From contig NZ_RJOB01000002.1 of the NCBI RefSeq assembly GCF_003943935.1, forward strand, positions 62,001-126,000: a DNA stretch of 64,000 nucleotides. The letters run 5' to 3'. Under the pieces are notes generated by a model. It ran no database searches. It saw nothing but the letters and a program-made list of their open reading frames with translations, and was not told the origin of the DNA. How positions within the stretch are numbered: position 1 is the stretch's first letter; every line of letters starts with the position of its first letter. This stretch comes from Streptococcus mitis. Its GTDB lineage: Bacteria; Bacillota; Bacilli; Lactobacillales; Streptococcaceae. Positions 25,789-38,920 of the stretch are shown here, piece by piece. The translations under genes were made by a program, and so were the position numbers.

Positions 25789-26924
25789 GAATGAATATCC
25801 TCTGTTACTTTAGCACCTTTCTTAACGACAACTGGATGTTCTGCAGTACCTCGAATTACAACGCCATCCGCAACTTCCACACCCTTGTCCAAGATCGCAT
25901 ATTCGACCTGAGCACCTTCTCCAATAACAACACGAGGGAAAAGTAAGCTATCTTTAACCAAGCTATCCTTATGGACATGAATATTACGTGATAAAACAGA
26001 ATTAGCCACTTGACCTTCAATAATACTACCAGAGGCAAACTGAGAAGTGCTTACCTTAGATGTATTAGCATAATAAGTTGGCTCTTCGTTTTTGACCTTT
26101 GTATAAATTTTTTGGTTTGGAGTAAAGAGAGAGTAGAATTTTTGAGATTCAAGCATATCTTTATTAGCTTGGTAATAAGACTCTACAGAGTGAATATTTG
26201 CAAGGTAGCCTGTGTACTCGTAGGCAAAAGCTCCTTCTTTTGCAGCCAAATCCCGTAAAACATAACGCAATTTCTCTGGATGTTCTTTTTTAGCTTCTTC
26301 TTCCAAGCGTTCAATCAACCAAGGTGTATCAACGACAAAGATATCTGTGGACATATTATAAATTTCATCTGTTGATTTGCTATCAAATAGTTTATGAGAA
26401 CGAACGTGGTCTGTTTCATCCACATCCAAGATTGCATTGACTTCTGAGATGTCTTTCTTAGCTAGTTTTTTATAAACTACAGTGATAGGCCCTTTTGTTG
26501 TAGTGTGTAGGTGGAATACTTGATTTAAATCAATATTAATCAAAACATCACAGTTGAGTGAAACTGTTTGGTTTGATCCAGAGCGTTTCAAATAAGTAAG
26601 AAGCTGTTGGTAGTATTCTTTTCCAACTGTACTACTTTCCACACGGGTATTGTAAATACCTAGATAATAGTGACTTAGAAGAGTTGACAAGCCCCACTCA
26701 CGCCCAGAACGGATATGGTCAAAGACGGAACTGATATTGTCTTGTTGGAAAATACCAAATATACTACGGACACCTGCATTAGCAAGACTTGAAAGCGGGA
26801 AGTCAATCAAGCGATATTTACCACCAAATGGCAAACTAGCTACTGGACGGTGGTCTGTCAGTGTTGACATATCATGAAAACCAACTGTGTTTCCTAAAAT
26901 GGCAGAATATTTATCAATCTTCAT
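25785..26924 (-). CDS. glgD: ADP-glucose pyrophosphorylase subunit GlgD
   Basis: 379 residues, similar in fold to GlgC but with the N-terminal GGxGTRL nucleotide loop replaced ([14 protein letters not shown]). It keeps the [14 protein letters not shown] block and ends in a left-handed beta helix. Firmicute GlgD is known to be a non-catalytic partner that raises the activity of GlgC. It overlaps glgC by 11 bp and glgA by 4 bp. Confidence 0.95.
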   Translation of the reverse strand: MKIDKYSAILGNTVGFHDMSTLTDHRPVASLPFGGKYRLIDFPLSSLANAGVRSIFGIFQQDNISSVFDHIRSGREWGLSTLLSHYYLGIYNTRVESSTVGKEYYQQLLTYLKRSGSNQTVSLNCDVLINIDLNQVFHLHTTTKGPITVVYKKLAKKDISEVNAILDVDETDHVRSHKLFDSKSTDEIYNMSTDIFVVDTPWLIERLEEEAKKEHPEKLRYVLRDLAAKEGAFAYEYTGYLANIHSVESYYQANKDMLESQKFYSLFTPNQKIYTKVKNEEPTYYANTSKVSTSQFASGSIIEGQVANSVLSRNIHVHKDSLVKDSLLFPRVVIGEGAQVEYAILDKGVEVADGVVIRGTAEHPVVVKKGAKVTEDIHS

Positions 26925-28056
26925 CTGTTGCTACCCCCACTACTTCATCATATCCTACGACTTGTACTTCTTCTGTTCCATCAATTTCGACGCCATCAGA
27001 AATAACTGCACCTTCACCAATAATGGCACGTTTAATTTTAGCTCCCTGACCAACAATTGCACCACTCATGATAACTGAATCTACTACTTCTGCCCCTTCT
27101 CGAACTTGCGCTCCTGTTGAAAGGATAGAATGCTTAACAGTTCCATCGACAAAACAGCCATCGACAACCAAAGAATCTTCAACATGAGCATTGGCACCAA
27201 GGAAGTTTGGTGGTGAAATCAAGTTTCTTGAGTAAATCTTCCATTGACGGTTACGGCTATCCAAGGCATTTTCCGGAGAAATGTACTCCATATTCGCTTC
27301 CCAAAGTGACTCAATGGTACCAACATCTTTCCAGTAGCCATTAAATTCATAAGCATAGACACTTTCACCTGACTCAAGGTAATTTGGAATGACATTTTTA
27401 CCAAAGTCTGACATATCGACATTGCTCTTTTCAGCAGCAACAAGCATATTGCGAAGGCGTTGCCAATCAAAGATGTAAATACCCATAGAAGCTTTGGTAG
27501 ATTTAGGTTGAGCTGGTTTTTCTTCAAATTCAACAATGCGGTTATTTGCATCTGTATTCATGATACCAAAACGGCTTGCTTCTTTAAGAGGGACATCTAG
27601 AACAGCTACTGTCAAGCTGGCATTATTATCCTTGTGAGACTGGAGCATATCATCATAGTCCATTTTATAGATGTGGTCCCCAGATAAAATCAAGACATAC
27701 TCAGGATTAACACTGTCGATATAGTCGATATTTTGGTAAATAGCGTGACTAGTCCCTTCAAACCAACGATTTCCTTCACTTGCTGAATACGGTTGAAGAA
27801 TAGAGACACCAGAATTGATACCGTCTAATCCCCAACTTGAACCATTCCCAATATGATTGTTAAGAGCAAGTGGTTGATACTGTGTGATGACTCCAACATT
27901 GTGAATGCCTGAGTTGGCACAGTTTGAGAGAGCAAAGTCAATGATACGGTAGCGCCCACCAAATTGCACAGCTGGTTTTGCGATGCTTTGAGTGAGTTTA
28001 CCGAGACGAGTTCCTTGCCCACCAGCAAGAATCAAAGCTAACATTTCATTCTTCAT
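26914..28056 (-). CDS. glgC: Glucose-1-phosphate adenylyltransferase
   Basis: Makes ADP-glucose from glucose-1-phosphate and ATP, the committed step of glycogen synthesis. 380 residues. The catalytic loop [14 protein letters not shown], the [14 protein letters not shown] block, [11 protein letters not shown] and the FEEKP substrate motif are complete, followed by hexapeptide repeats ([13 protein letters not shown]). It overlaps glgB by 11 bp. Confidence 0.97.
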   Translation of the reverse strand: MKNEMLALILAGGQGTRLGKLTQSIAKPAVQFGGRYRIIDFALSNCANSGIHNVGVITQYQPLALNNHIGNGSSWGLDGINSGVSILQPYSASEGNRWFEGTSHAIYQNIDYIDSVNPEYVLILSGDHIYKMDYDDMLQSHKDNNASLTVAVLDVPLKEASRFGIMNTDANNRIVEFEEKPAQPKSTKASMGIYIFDWQRLRNMLVAAEKSNVDMSDFGKNVIPNYLESGESVYAYEFNGYWKDVGTIESLWEANMEYISPENALDSRNRQWKIYSRNLISPPNFLGANAHVEDSLVVDGCFVDGTVKHSILSTGAQVREGAEVVDSVIMSGAIVGQGAKIKRAIIGEGAVISDGVEIDGTEEVQVVGYDEVVGVATDED

Positions 28057-29974
28057 TTTCTACTCCTTTTTGGTTTTTATTTGTGACGGTTTTAGTAGGT
28101 TTCAAGCGGCGTTTGATTTTCCATACACTTGCTCCCATAGCTGGTAGGGTAAAGGTCAGGGTCTGCTCATAATCTTTCCATAGTCCTTCTTGCGTTTGAA
28201 CAGTTTGATTATGTTCTTTCCAGACACCGCCCCACTCTTCTAACTCAGTATTCCAGACTTCTTCATAAATCCCTGCGACAGGAAGTCCAATTGTGAAATC
28301 TTTTCGTTCAACAGGTGCCATATTAAAGACACAGACTAACATGTCGTCCTTCTTCCCCTTACGGATGAAGGAAAGAACACTCTGGTCTCGATTATCCGCA
28401 TCTATAATTTCAATACCATCATAGCTGGTATCGACTTCCCACAGACAGCGATGGTCTTTGTAAAACTGGTTTAGCTGCGATGTAAAATACTTCATTTTAG
28501 CATTCATTGGGTCTTCTAGGTTAGACCATTCCAACTGTTCTTCAGATTTCCATTCTAGGAATTGGCCGTATTCGCTACCCATGAAGAGTAATTTCTTACC
28601 CGGGTGACAAATTTGGTAAGTGTAAAGATTGCGCAAGCCTGCGAATTGATTGTAACGATCTCCCCACATCTTATGCATCATACTCTTCTTACCATGAACC
28701 ACTTCGTCATGTGAGAATGGTAGGAGATAATTCTCCTTGAAGACATACATAAAGCTGAAAGTCACCAGGTTAAAGTCGTATTTACGATAAATCGGATCTT
28801 CTTCATAGAATCGGAGAATATCATTCATCCAGCCCATATTCCACTTATAATCAAACCCAAGACCATCTGAATCCTTGGTGTCAGTAATCTGAGTAGCTGA
28901 TGAACTTTCTTCGGCAATCATCATCACATCTGGATGAGCTTGTTTAATGACATCATTCAAACATTGAAGGAAATAATAGCCCTCGTAGTTGAGATTTCCG
29001 CCATCTTTATTAGGCGTCCATGGTGCATCATCATAATCAAGATAGAGCATATTGCTAACTGCATCCACGCGAATACCGTCCAAATGGTAAAAGTCAATCC
29101 AAAACTTGATACTAGAAATCAAGAAGGACTGGACTTCATTTTTTCCAAGGTCAAAATTGAGAGCACCCCAACCGTAGTTATGAGCCTTATTATGGTCTTG
29201 GTATTCAAAAGTCGGAGTCCCATCATAATAAGCCAAGGCATCATCATTAATGGTGAAGTGACCAGGCACCCAGTCCACAATAACGCCTATATTGTTTAAA
29301 TGGCATTCCTCAACAAAATCTTGAAACTCTTCAGGACGACCATAGGCATGCTCTAAAGCAAAGTACCCCATAAGCTGGTAACCCCAACTCAAACCTAGTG
29401 GGTGAGACATCAGGGGCATAAACTCAATGTGAGTATAGTTCATCTCAACCAAGTAAGGAATCAGCTCATCCTTCAGTTGAGTAAAACTATAAGGACTTCC
29501 ATCTAGATTTCTCTTCCACGATCCAGCATGAACCTCGTAAATATTGACGGGACGCTCTTCAAAACTCAAGCGTTTTCTACGGGCTAGCCAGAGGCCATCC
29601 TTCCATTTCTTTTCTGGAATATCTGTTAAAATAGCACCAGTCCCAGGTCGTGCCTCATACCGTACAGCCAAAGGATCAATCTTCATAAGCTGATGACCAG
29701 TTGCACGTGTAATATTGTACTTATAAATTTGGCCTTCTTGAGCAAGACTGGTGAAGACTTCCCAGACTCCAAATTCATTCCGTTCCATCGGAATTTGATT
29801 TTCAAGCCAATTGGTGAAATCCCCTACCAAGTGAACTGCCTGAGCATTGGGTGCCCAAACTCGGAAAGTATAGCCAGACTCACCAGCTTTTTCTTCCCTA
29901 TGCGCTCCCAGATAATGCTGGAGGTGAAAATTCTCACCTGTCATAAAAGTTTCTAAAGCTTTTTTCTTATCCAT
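28046..29974 (-). CDS. glgB: 1,4-alpha-glucan branching enzyme
   Basis: GH13 enzyme forming alpha-1,6 branches. 642 residues: CBM48 domain (about 25-115), TIM barrel with [19 protein letters not shown] (nucleophile Asp), AEESS (acid/base Glu) and [11 protein letters not shown], and a C-terminal beta domain. First gene of the operon. RBS GGAGGG. Its promoter carries a catabolite-responsive element, so the operon is probably under CcpA control (inference). Confidence 0.97.
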   Translation of the reverse strand: MDKKKALETFMTGENFHLQHYLGAHREEKAGESGYTFRVWAPNAQAVHLVGDFTNWLENQIPMERNEFGVWEVFTSLAQEGQIYKYNITRATGHQLMKIDPLAVRYEARPGTGAILTDIPEKKWKDGLWLARRKRLSFEERPVNIYEVHAGSWKRNLDGSPYSFTQLKDELIPYLVEMNYTHIEFMPLMSHPLGLSWGYQLMGYFALEHAYGRPEEFQDFVEECHLNNIGVIVDWVPGHFTINDDALAYYDGTPTFEYQDHNKAHNYGWGALNFDLGKNEVQSFLISSIKFWIDFYHLDGIRVDAVSNMLYLDYDDAPWTPNKDGGNLNYEGYYFLQCLNDVIKQAHPDVMMIAEESSSATQITDTKDSDGLGFDYKWNMGWMNDILRFYEEDPIYRKYDFNLVTFSFMYVFKENYLLPFSHDEVVHGKKSMMHKMWGDRYNQFAGLRNLYTYQICHPGKKLLFMGSEYGQFLEWKSEEQLEWSNLEDPMNAKMKYFTSQLNQFYKDHRCLWEVDTSYDGIEIIDADNRDQSVLSFIRKGKKDDMLVCVFNMAPVERKDFTIGLPVAGIYEEVWNTELEEWGGVWKEHNQTVQTQEGLWKDYEQTLTFTLPAMGASVWKIKRRLKPTKTVTNKNQKGVENEE

Positions 29975-29990
29975 ACACCCTCCTATCCTT

Positions 29991-30041
29991 TGTAAGCGTT
30001 TTCTATAGTTTTATTATACTATCTTTTTAGATAAGATTCAA
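29991..30041 (-). promoter_or_regulatory. glgB promoter with cre site
   Basis: On the - strand TTGAAT (30041-30036), 17 bp, TATAAT (30018-30013). Just downstream, TAGAAAACGCTTACA (30005-29991) fits the CcpA-binding cre consensus, a position suited to roadblock repression. The rest of the 320-bp gap to the pullulanase holds only its terminator. Confidence 0.75.
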
Positions 30042-30207
30042 GTAAATTACGATATTTGCTAAAAATTCTTTTGAAAGTCTTCAATAAATTCACTGATATA
30101 TTCACTTGTAAATCAAGAAATTTTCGGAAAATCTTTGAAAACGAATTGTTTTTTAACAATACTATCATAAAGTTCGTTATTTTGCTAACAAAAATATAAT
30201 TTTAAGT

Positions 30208-30237
30208 AAAAAAAGAAACCAGGAAATGAATTTCCTG
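30208..30237 (-). terminator. Pullulanase terminator
   Basis: CAGGAAAT/ATTTCCTG stem (30220-30237), followed on the - strand by GTTTCTTTTTTT. Confidence 0.75.
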
Positions 30238-30294
30238 ATTTTATTGTTTTTAAGAGATAAAGCACTGTAAATGAATTTAAATTGTAACTCTATT

Positions 30295-32574
30295 CTACAA
30301 AACTTTAAAGACGCTGGCACTGACACCACCAACCGTGTCTTTATCAGCTAAATGGCTATTGGTCACCAACAGTTCTAGATTTCCAGCATTTTCAAACTGG
30401 AAGTCTTGCCCTTTAGCATTAAAGACAACTAATAAGTGTTCTTCCCCGTGAATTTCATAAACAATCCAACCACTATGCTCATTTGCTGAATGAACAAAGA
30501 CATGATGGTAAATTTCTTCATAAGTAGGGTAAGAAAAGGCACTGGTTTCTGTCTTCAATCGAATCATCTGACGGATAAAGTCAATACTGTCTTGACGCTC
30601 ATTAAGCAAGTCCCAGTTGACTTGATTCACACTGTCAGGAGCATTATAGCTATTCATGGCACGCTCTCTATCATCATGTGTCAACTCACCATTCTCACCA
30701 GTCGCAACCAGTTTGGTACGACCAAATTCTTGACCGATTTCCATAAAGGCCATCCCTTGCATGAGCAGATTCATGGCTGTGGCAGTTTCGACCTTGCGCA
30801 TGATTTGCTCTGAACTTTGGTCTGGATGAAGAGTTGCCAATAAATCGTGAAGATTGTAATTGTCATGGGCTTCCACATAGTTAAGTACTTGATTTGGATG
30901 TGTATAGGTTCCTAATTCACGACTGCCTAGGATTGCTTTGGCTAGAATTGGCTCTGTCGCAGCACCGCTGACAAAACCTGACTTGATAGCACCATAGACT
31001 TCTCCACCTTTGACAGCATCGCGCTGATTGTCATTAAAGAAACCAATATTTGGCATCTGGTAGGCATTGTCTTTCTTGGCCTTATCATAAGGCGCAAGAC
31101 CTGTTCCCATATCCCATCCTTCTCCATAAAGGATAATGTTAGGGTCAATTTCATCCAAACTCTGACGAATCATCTGCATGGTCTTGACATCATGAATCCC
31201 CATCAAATCAAAACGGAAGCCGTCGATATTGTATTCCTGCACCCAGTATAGGAGAGAATCAATCATGTACTTGCGGAACATTTCATGTTCGCTGGCTGTT
31301 TCATTTCCTACACCTGTTCCATTCTGGAAGGTACCGTCTGGATTCATACGATAATAGTAATCAGGGACTGTTGTTTGGAAAGGTGCATCAACTACTGAGA
31401 AGGTATGATTATAGACCACATCCATAATGACACCAATACCCGCATCATGATAAGCTTGAATCATGGTCTTCAAATCACGAATAACCTGAGCTGGATCCTC
31501 TGGATTTGTTGAAAGGCTCGTTTCCGGTGCGTTATAGTTTTGTGGATCATAACCCCAGTTATAGGTTACATTCCCGTCCTCATCGTATTCTTTATGACGG
31601 TCTGCAATTGGTTGCAATTGAACATAATTGTAGCCCAGCTTCTTGATGTAATCAAAAGCAGTTGACTGACCGTACTGGTTAACAGTTCCAGTCTGAGCAG
31701 CACCCAAGAAAGTTCCTCGAAGATGTTCATCCACACCCGAGGTCGATGATTTGGTCAAATCACGAATGTGCATTTCACAAATAACTGCCTTACATGGATT
31801 TGCCAAGCGCCAAGTAGCATCAGAACCGTGCTTAACCTCAAAGTTTGCAACTTGCTTCTCTTCATGGCTCAGGATAGCTGAACGTTTGCCATCAGGACTG
31901 GTCGCGATTGTGTATGGGTCGCGTGTCAGTGTTTGGTGATGAGGGAATTGGACCTGATACTGATAAGCCTTACCAGTCAAATCTTCCTCAACATCCAAAC
32001 TCCAGACACCGATTGTATTGTCCTTATGATTATAAGAGTAGCTATTGCCTCTCTCCATCTCAAATCTCTTCCAAACAGGAGCATCGTTAGCAGCTGATTC
32101 ATAAACAACAACCTGCACTTCTGTCGCTGTTGGAGACCAAAGGGCAAAATGAGCCTGATTGTCCTCTACACGGCACCCCAATTCCCCTTGGTAACCCCAA
32201 TGATGGTCAAAACTAGCACTGTTAATAGCCTTATCAAAGGCAAAAGGATTTTGATTTTTATAAGCAGGACTTGCAATTGCAGGATTTTCAGAATAATAAA
32301 TCCTATCATCCCCTTCCAAAATCCAAACCTCTGTTAAAAGAGGATAGTGATTGAAACGGATAGCATATTCTTTACTGGTTTGGCCTGTGTGAACCACAAA
32401 ATTCAAGCTTTCTAGAGGATGAGCGCTTGGATGTTCAAAACTAAATAAGGCACCAAAATAATCTTCTTTGTAGGTCAGCAAATCAATTCGTTGATCCTGA
32501 CTCTTTACAAATGAGCAAGTGTCGTATTCTCCATTCTTGCGATGGTAGTGAATACGTATAGGGTAGTTATACAT
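30295..32574 (-). CDS. Type I pullulanase (debranching enzyme), intracellular
   Basis: GH13 enzyme hydrolysing alpha-1,6 links of glycogen or pullulan. 759 residues without signal peptide or LPXTG anchor, so it is the cytoplasmic form, unlike the surface pullulanase SpuA. Domains: N-terminal CBM-like part, CBM48 (about 140-240), then the barrel with YNWGYDPQNYNAPE, the pullulanase signature, DVVYNHTF, GFRFDLMGIHD (nucleophile), ILYGEGWDMG (acid/base) and EAHDNYNLHD. RBS AAAAGGAA. It stands beside the glycogen operon and probably trims its product. Confidence 0.93.
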   Translation of the reverse strand: MYNYPIRIHYHRKNGEYDTCSFVKSQDQRIDLLTYKEDYFGALFSFEHPSAHPLESLNFVVHTGQTSKEYAIRFNHYPLLTEVWILEGDDRIYYSENPAIASPAYKNQNPFAFDKAINSASFDHHWGYQGELGCRVEDNQAHFALWSPTATEVQVVVYESAANDAPVWKRFEMERGNSYSYNHKDNTIGVWSLDVEEDLTGKAYQYQVQFPHHQTLTRDPYTIATSPDGKRSAILSHEEKQVANFEVKHGSDATWRLANPCKAVICEMHIRDLTKSSTSGVDEHLRGTFLGAAQTGTVNQYGQSTAFDYIKKLGYNYVQLQPIADRHKEYDEDGNVTYNWGYDPQNYNAPETSLSTNPEDPAQVIRDLKTMIQAYHDAGIGVIMDVVYNHTFSVVDAPFQTTVPDYYYRMNPDGTFQNGTGVGNETASEHEMFRKYMIDSLLYWVQEYNIDGFRFDLMGIHDVKTMQMIRQSLDEIDPNIILYGEGWDMGTGLAPYDKAKKDNAYQMPNIGFFNDNQRDAVKGGEVYGAIKSGFVSGAATEPILAKAILGSRELGTYTHPNQVLNYVEAHDNYNLHDLLATLHPDQSSEQIMRKVETATAMNLLMQGMAFMEIGQEFGRTKLVATGENGELTHDDRERAMNSYNAPDSVNQVNWDLLNERQDSIDFIRQMIRLKTETSAFSYPTYEEIYHHVFVHSANEHSGWIVYEIHGEEHLLVVFNAKGQDFQFENAGNLELLVTNSHLADKDTVGGVSASVFKVL

Positions 32575-32691
32575 TTTTTATTTTTCCTTTTTATTTCTTA
32601 ATTTGTTTCTGTTTGACTAATAAATGTTTGACAGATTTTGTTCCAATTAACAAACTAGTTATACTGTCTAAACTCTAATTTTAAACGATTA

Positions 32692-34659
<1,968 letters not shown>

Positions 34660-34741
34660 TTACCATAAACTAAGCCCTCCTCACAAACGAGAAGGGCGGA
34701 AAATCACTTAGTTTGAAATTATTTTTGAAACTCAAACAGAC

Positions 34742-35920
34742 TTATATCTCTTTTTTAAAATGAGTTCGAACATAGCCTAGAGCTAAGAAGGATAAGATAA
34801 CAACTCCTAGTCCTATAATCAAGAAAGAATAAAGATGGACACTTGGAAGCCAGGTCATTAAACCTGTTGCTATAGGCATAAATAGTATAGCTAAGGTATA
34901 AATCGAACTGAGAACTCTTCCCAGATATTCCCCTTCAACCTTTGTTTGTACCTGAGTAAAAAAGTGAATATTGAACATCGTCATAAATAGTTCACAAATG
35001 AAATTTCCTGAAAAAGCAAGATAGGAGGGGAGGGTAAATCCCATTATCATCACCCCAAGTCCAGTCAGAGCCAATAAAAACAAAAGTATTTCCATACTGG
35101 CTTTAATCTTACTAGCTAACAGCGCCCCAACAATAGACCCAATAGCACCCATTGTTAAAATAGTGGCATAGGCACCTTGAACTCCATAGAGCTGATTTGA
35201 AAAGGGGAGGAGGTAATTAAAGGCTGCGAAGAAAAAATTGACACTTGAAGCCATGACTAACAAAAAGAAGATTTCCTTTTGCTTCACAATATAGTGAACT
35301 CCCTCCTTTATATCAGAAAAAATAACTCTGAATGTGAGTTTCTTCTCACCCGTAGTCTTCTCTTCTTTCTTTGGAAGCAAGGCTACTAAGCCAAAAGCGA
35401 GGAAAAAACTAAAGGCATCTAATACCAAGGTAATGCGAAGACTTGCAAATTGTAAAACCAGAAAAGAGAGTACAGGGGAACTCACACTGACAACCTGCAA
35501 GACCAACTCCAAATGAGAATTGTAGAGGACCAGTTCATCCTTCTCTACCAATTCTGTGATAATGGCCTTATTTGCTGGTCTAGAAAATGCAAAGGCAATC
35601 GCCTGCACAATATTGGCAAAAACCAAAGCCCCAATCATCCAGCTGTCATTCCTTATGAAAGAAATAGCCAGACAAAGAATCCCACAAACAAGGTCTGTAG
35701 TCATTAAAATCTTACGACGAGAAAAACGGTCTGAAATGACTCCACCAAAGGGATTGACGAGAATAGCTGTGACGAGTTCAGAAATCTGATACATTCCTAG
35801 AACGGTCTGTCCTATGGTCCCCATGGACGCCAACCAGACACTATTTCCATAATCATAGAGCATATTTCCTATCTTGTTAACAGCTCCACGGCTAATCAAC
35901 TGTACTGCATAGCGATTCAT
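34742..35920 (-). CDS. MFS efflux transporter
   Basis: 392 residues, about 12 membrane segments. The early loop GGVISDRFSRRKILM is the MFS signature between helices 2 and 3. The overall look is that of the MefA/EntS-type drug or siderophore exporters. Good RBS AGAGGAG. It follows an Rgg-like regulator by 79 bp in the same direction, which suggests regulation by that protein. The exported compound is unknown. The 90 bp after the gene contain a stem GCCCT/AGGGC without a clear U-run. Confidence 0.85.
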   Translation of the reverse strand: MNRYAVQLISRGAVNKIGNMLYDYGNSVWLASMGTIGQTVLGMYQISELVTAILVNPFGGVISDRFSRRKILMTTDLVCGILCLAISFIRNDSWMIGALVFANIVQAIAFAFSRPANKAIITELVEKDELVLYNSHLELVLQVVSVSSPVLSFLVLQFASLRITLVLDAFSFFLAFGLVALLPKKEEKTTGEKKLTFRVIFSDIKEGVHYIVKQKEIFFLLVMASSVNFFFAAFNYLLPFSNQLYGVQGAYATILTMGAIGSIVGALLASKIKASMEILLFLLALTGLGVMIMGFTLPSYLAFSGNFICELFMTMFNIHFFTQVQTKVEGEYLGRVLSSIYTLAILFMPIATGLMTWLPSVHLYSFLIIGLGVVILSFLALGYVRTHFKKEI

Positions 35921-35999
35921 ATAAAAACTCCTCTCAAATTTTGAAACTATTGTATCAAAACCGAAAGGAGCTTTTTTCTTTTTCCCTTATTTGGGAAAA

Positions 36000-36863
36000 T
36001 TAATCTTTGACAAATTTTTCATAGTGTTCTTGATAGTAGGCTACTTGCTCTGGGAGACCTAGCACGTCAAAAATATGCATGGCCTCTTGCATCTGGCTAC
36101 AACCTTCTTTACACTTTCCTTTTTGGTACAAGGCAAAACCTTTTAAGTAATGTAAAATATTTCGTTCATACAGACTAATGTTTTTACCAATAATCTTCTC
36201 TGTATAGGCCTCAAAATAGCTTGCATTGTCAAAAGAAAGATACTCTAAACAATGCTGATAACAGTTAAGAGCCAAAATCAACACTAATCTCTTATGGCGA
36301 CCAATCTCTTGGTAAAATTCTTCCCTCTCCATAACTTCTCTACCAATCCGAGTGACATAGTCCACATCGTAGAAACTATAAAGATTTCCAAAAAGAATCA
36401 ACTCATACATGGTCCATTCTTCTGTTTTGAAGAGATAATCTGCCACCTTATCCAAATCATCCTGCTTCATCTCATAACTCGAATCTCTTTGACAGATCAG
36501 ACCTTGTAGCAAAATCCAGTTCAGCTCAAAATAAAGGGGATTTGTCGAACTCTTAGCCTTTTCAAGTTGTTCCCTTTGCAGCTTTTGAAAACCTGCAATA
36601 TCATTTGAATAATAAAGGGGTACAATTTGTCCCATCATTGCAACATGTTCATGATTGTGAAAATTCCTTGCCTTATCCATGAAATTTTCGATTGTGACAT
36701 GAATGTTATCCAAAATCTCAAAGAAACGTGAGACTGCTAGGTCATACTCCCCAAGCTCAAAGCGAGATAACTGAGAGGTAGAGCAAGACTCGCCTGCTGC
36801 CTCCTTTAAAGAATAATTTCCACTTGTCCGAAATTCACGAAATACCTTTCCAAGATGTTCCAT
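36000..36863 (-). CDS. Rgg/MutR-family transcription regulator
   Basis: 287 residues from ATG 36863 (AGGTG upstream, 2 bp after the stop of the ABC-F gene); the open frame starts earlier at 36893 but without a ribosome site. N-terminal XRE helix-turn-helix (GNYSLKEAAGESCSTSQLSRFELGE), then a helical repeat domain as in peptide-responsive Rgg proteins. No short hydrophobic peptide gene was found next to it, so it may be a stand-alone type. The downstream MFS exporter is the likely target. Confidence 0.85.
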   Translation of the reverse strand: MEHLGKVFREFRTSGNYSLKEAAGESCSTSQLSRFELGEYDLAVSRFFEILDNIHVTIENFMDKARNFHNHEHVAMMGQIVPLYYSNDIAGFQKLQREQLEKAKSSTNPLYFELNWILLQGLICQRDSSYEMKQDDLDKVADYLFKTEEWTMYELILFGNLYSFYDVDYVTRIGREVMEREEFYQEIGRHKRLVLILALNCYQHCLEYLSFDNASYFEAYTEKIIGKNISLYERNILHYLKGFALYQKGKCKEGCSQMQEAMHIFDVLGLPEQVAYYQEHYEKFVKD

Positions 36864-36865
36864 CT

Positions 36866-38767
36866 TTACACCTGCTCTGATAATTCTTCCCACTCAAGCA
36901 TAGCTTCTTCCTGACGATGGCTGATTTTGTCCAGCTCAGCCTGTAATTCCATCAGTTTGTCGGCATCGTTTGTTTCCAACATTTGTTCAGAAATAGCTTG
37001 GCTTTGACTTTCTAACTCTTCGATTTCAGTTTCTAGACTTTCGATTTGTCGCATGAGCTTACGAACTTCTTTTTGACTTTCTTTCTGAGCTTGATAGTCA
37101 TTAACTGGGCTTGCTTCTTTTGCTTGATTGCTGGTTAAAGCTTCCTCTGTCAGACTGACTTCCATTTCAGCCTTTTTATCGACATAATAGTCGTAATCTC
37201 CTAAGTAAAGAGTCGAACCCTTATCAGACAATTCCAAAACATGAGTTGCCACACGATTGATAAAGTAACGGTCATGGCTGACGAATAGAAGAGTTCCATC
37301 AAAGTCAATCAAGGCATTTTCTAGCACTTCCTTGCTATCAATATCCAAGTGGTTGGTTGGTTCATCCAGAATCAAGAAGTTGTTGTTTTCCATAGACAAT
37401 TTAGCCAAAAGCAAACGAGCTTTCTCTCCACCTGACAACATGCCAACTGATTTTTTAACGTCATCTCCAGAAAAAAGGAAGGCACCTAGACGGCTACGGA
37501 TTTCAACTTCTGGTGTCAGTTTAAAATCATTCCAGAGTTCATCCAGCACCGTATTACTTGGTGTCAGCTTGCTTTGAGTTTGGTCATAGTAACCAACCTC
37601 AACATTAGCGCCAAAGCGCTTTTCCCCCTTGATAAACGGAATCTGGTCCACGATAGATTTGATAAAGGTTGATTTTCCGATACCATTGGGACCAACGATG
37701 GCGACAGCATTCATCTTACGAAGGTCTAGGTTGATAGGCTCTGACAATATTTCCCCATCATAGCCAATAGCTGCATTTTCAACAGTCAAAACGACATTTC
37801 CAGATACTTTATCAGAATGAAAGGTCATATTAGCTGACTTTTTCCCAGCTTCAGGCTTGTCCAATCGCTCCATTTTTTCCAGCTGTTTGCGACGAGATTG
37901 GGCACGTTTGGTCGTTGAAGCTCGGACTAGATTGCGATTGACAAAGTCTTCCAGAGCAGCGATCTCCTTCTGCTGCTTTTCATAGTTTTTTGCCTCAGTA
38001 GCTAGCTTTTGCTCCTTCAGCTCAACAAAACGAGAGTAATTGCCCACATAGCGATCCAAGGAATGCTTGGTCAAATCCAGCGTAATCGTCGCAACCTTAT
38101 CCAAGAAATAACGGTCGTGGCTGACAATAATAAGGGCACCGCTATAGTTTACCAAGTAATTCTCTAGCCAGGCAATCGTTTCAATATCCAAGTGGTTGGT
38201 TGGCTCGTCCAAGACCAAGAGATTGGGCTTTTCAAGGAGCATTTTGGCTAGAGCCAAGCGAGTGTTTTGACCACCAGAAAGCTCGGCAATTTTCATCTGC
38301 AACATAGATTCGTCAAACTTAAATCCATTTAAAATTGCTCGAATATCAGCTTCATAGGTAAAGCCACCTGCTTGGCGAAAATTTTCAGATAAGCGATCGT
38401 AATCTGACATCAGTTTATCCAAATCTTCACCAGACTTTTCACCCATCTCCAACTCCATCTGACGAAGTTGTTGCTCTGTCCGACGTAGATCATCAAAGAC
38501 ATGAAGCATCTCATCGTATATGGTATTTTCAGACTCAAAACGGCTATCTTGGGCTAGGTAAGACAGAGAAATATCTTTTTTCTTATTGATTTCTCCATTG
38601 GTTGGCTCCTCTTCTCCAACTAAAATCTTCAAAAGAGTAGACTTCCCTGCACCATTTTTCCCAACAAGAGCAATCCGATCTCGTTCATCAACCTGCAGGT
38701 TGATATTATCGAAAAGAATCTCTCCTGCAAAAGAGCGTTCAATTTTATTAGCTTGTAAAATAATCAT
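36866..38767 (-). CDS. ABC-F protein (Uup/EttA-like translation factor)
   Basis: 633 residues from ATG 38767. Two ATPase domains without membrane part: GKNGAGKSTLLKIL ... LSGGQNTRLALAKMLL ... LDEPTNHLD, linker with basic residues (TKRAQSRRKQLEKMERL), then GPNGIGKSTFIKS ... LSGGEKARLLLAKL ... LDEPTNHLD, and a C-terminal coiled coil (about 560-633). Such proteins act on ribosomes. An upstream extension to 38827 is rejected. No ribosome site; extended -10 TGCTATACT lies 6 nt before the ATG with TTGAAT 17 bp upstream (38802-38797). Confidence 0.93.
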   Translation of the reverse strand: MIILQANKIERSFAGEILFDNINLQVDERDRIALVGKNGAGKSTLLKILVGEEEPTNGEINKKKDISLSYLAQDSRFESENTIYDEMLHVFDDLRRTEQQLRQMELEMGEKSGEDLDKLMSDYDRLSENFRQAGGFTYEADIRAILNGFKFDESMLQMKIAELSGGQNTRLALAKMLLEKPNLLVLDEPTNHLDIETIAWLENYLVNYSGALIIVSHDRYFLDKVATITLDLTKHSLDRYVGNYSRFVELKEQKLATEAKNYEKQQKEIAALEDFVNRNLVRASTTKRAQSRRKQLEKMERLDKPEAGKKSANMTFHSDKVSGNVVLTVENAAIGYDGEILSEPINLDLRKMNAVAIVGPNGIGKSTFIKSIVDQIPFIKGEKRFGANVEVGYYDQTQSKLTPSNTVLDELWNDFKLTPEVEIRSRLGAFLFSGDDVKKSVGMLSGGEKARLLLAKLSMENNNFLILDEPTNHLDIDSKEVLENALIDFDGTLLFVSHDRYFINRVATHVLELSDKGSTLYLGDYDYYVDKKAEMEVSLTEEALTSNQAKEASPVNDYQAQKESQKEVRKLMRQIESLETEIEELESQSQAISEQMLETNDADKLMELQAELDKISHRQEEAMLEWEELSEQV

Positions 38768-38853
38768 ACAAGTAGTATAGCATGTTTCTCTAAGGCATTC
38801 AAGACTTGATAAACAGGCATATGTCACTGCTTTTCTGAAAATTATGCTAAGGT

Positions 38854-38882
38854 TTTACTAAAATGCTAAAAAGTGCTATAAT
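38854..38882 (+). promoter_or_regulatory. pgm promoter
   Basis: TTTACT (38854-38859), 17 bp, TATAAT (38877-38882), divergent from the ABC-F promoter about 50 bp away. Confidence 0.65.
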
Positions 38883-38920
38883 GTGAACGGTTAAAACAAT
38901 TTACAAAAAGGAGAATGTTA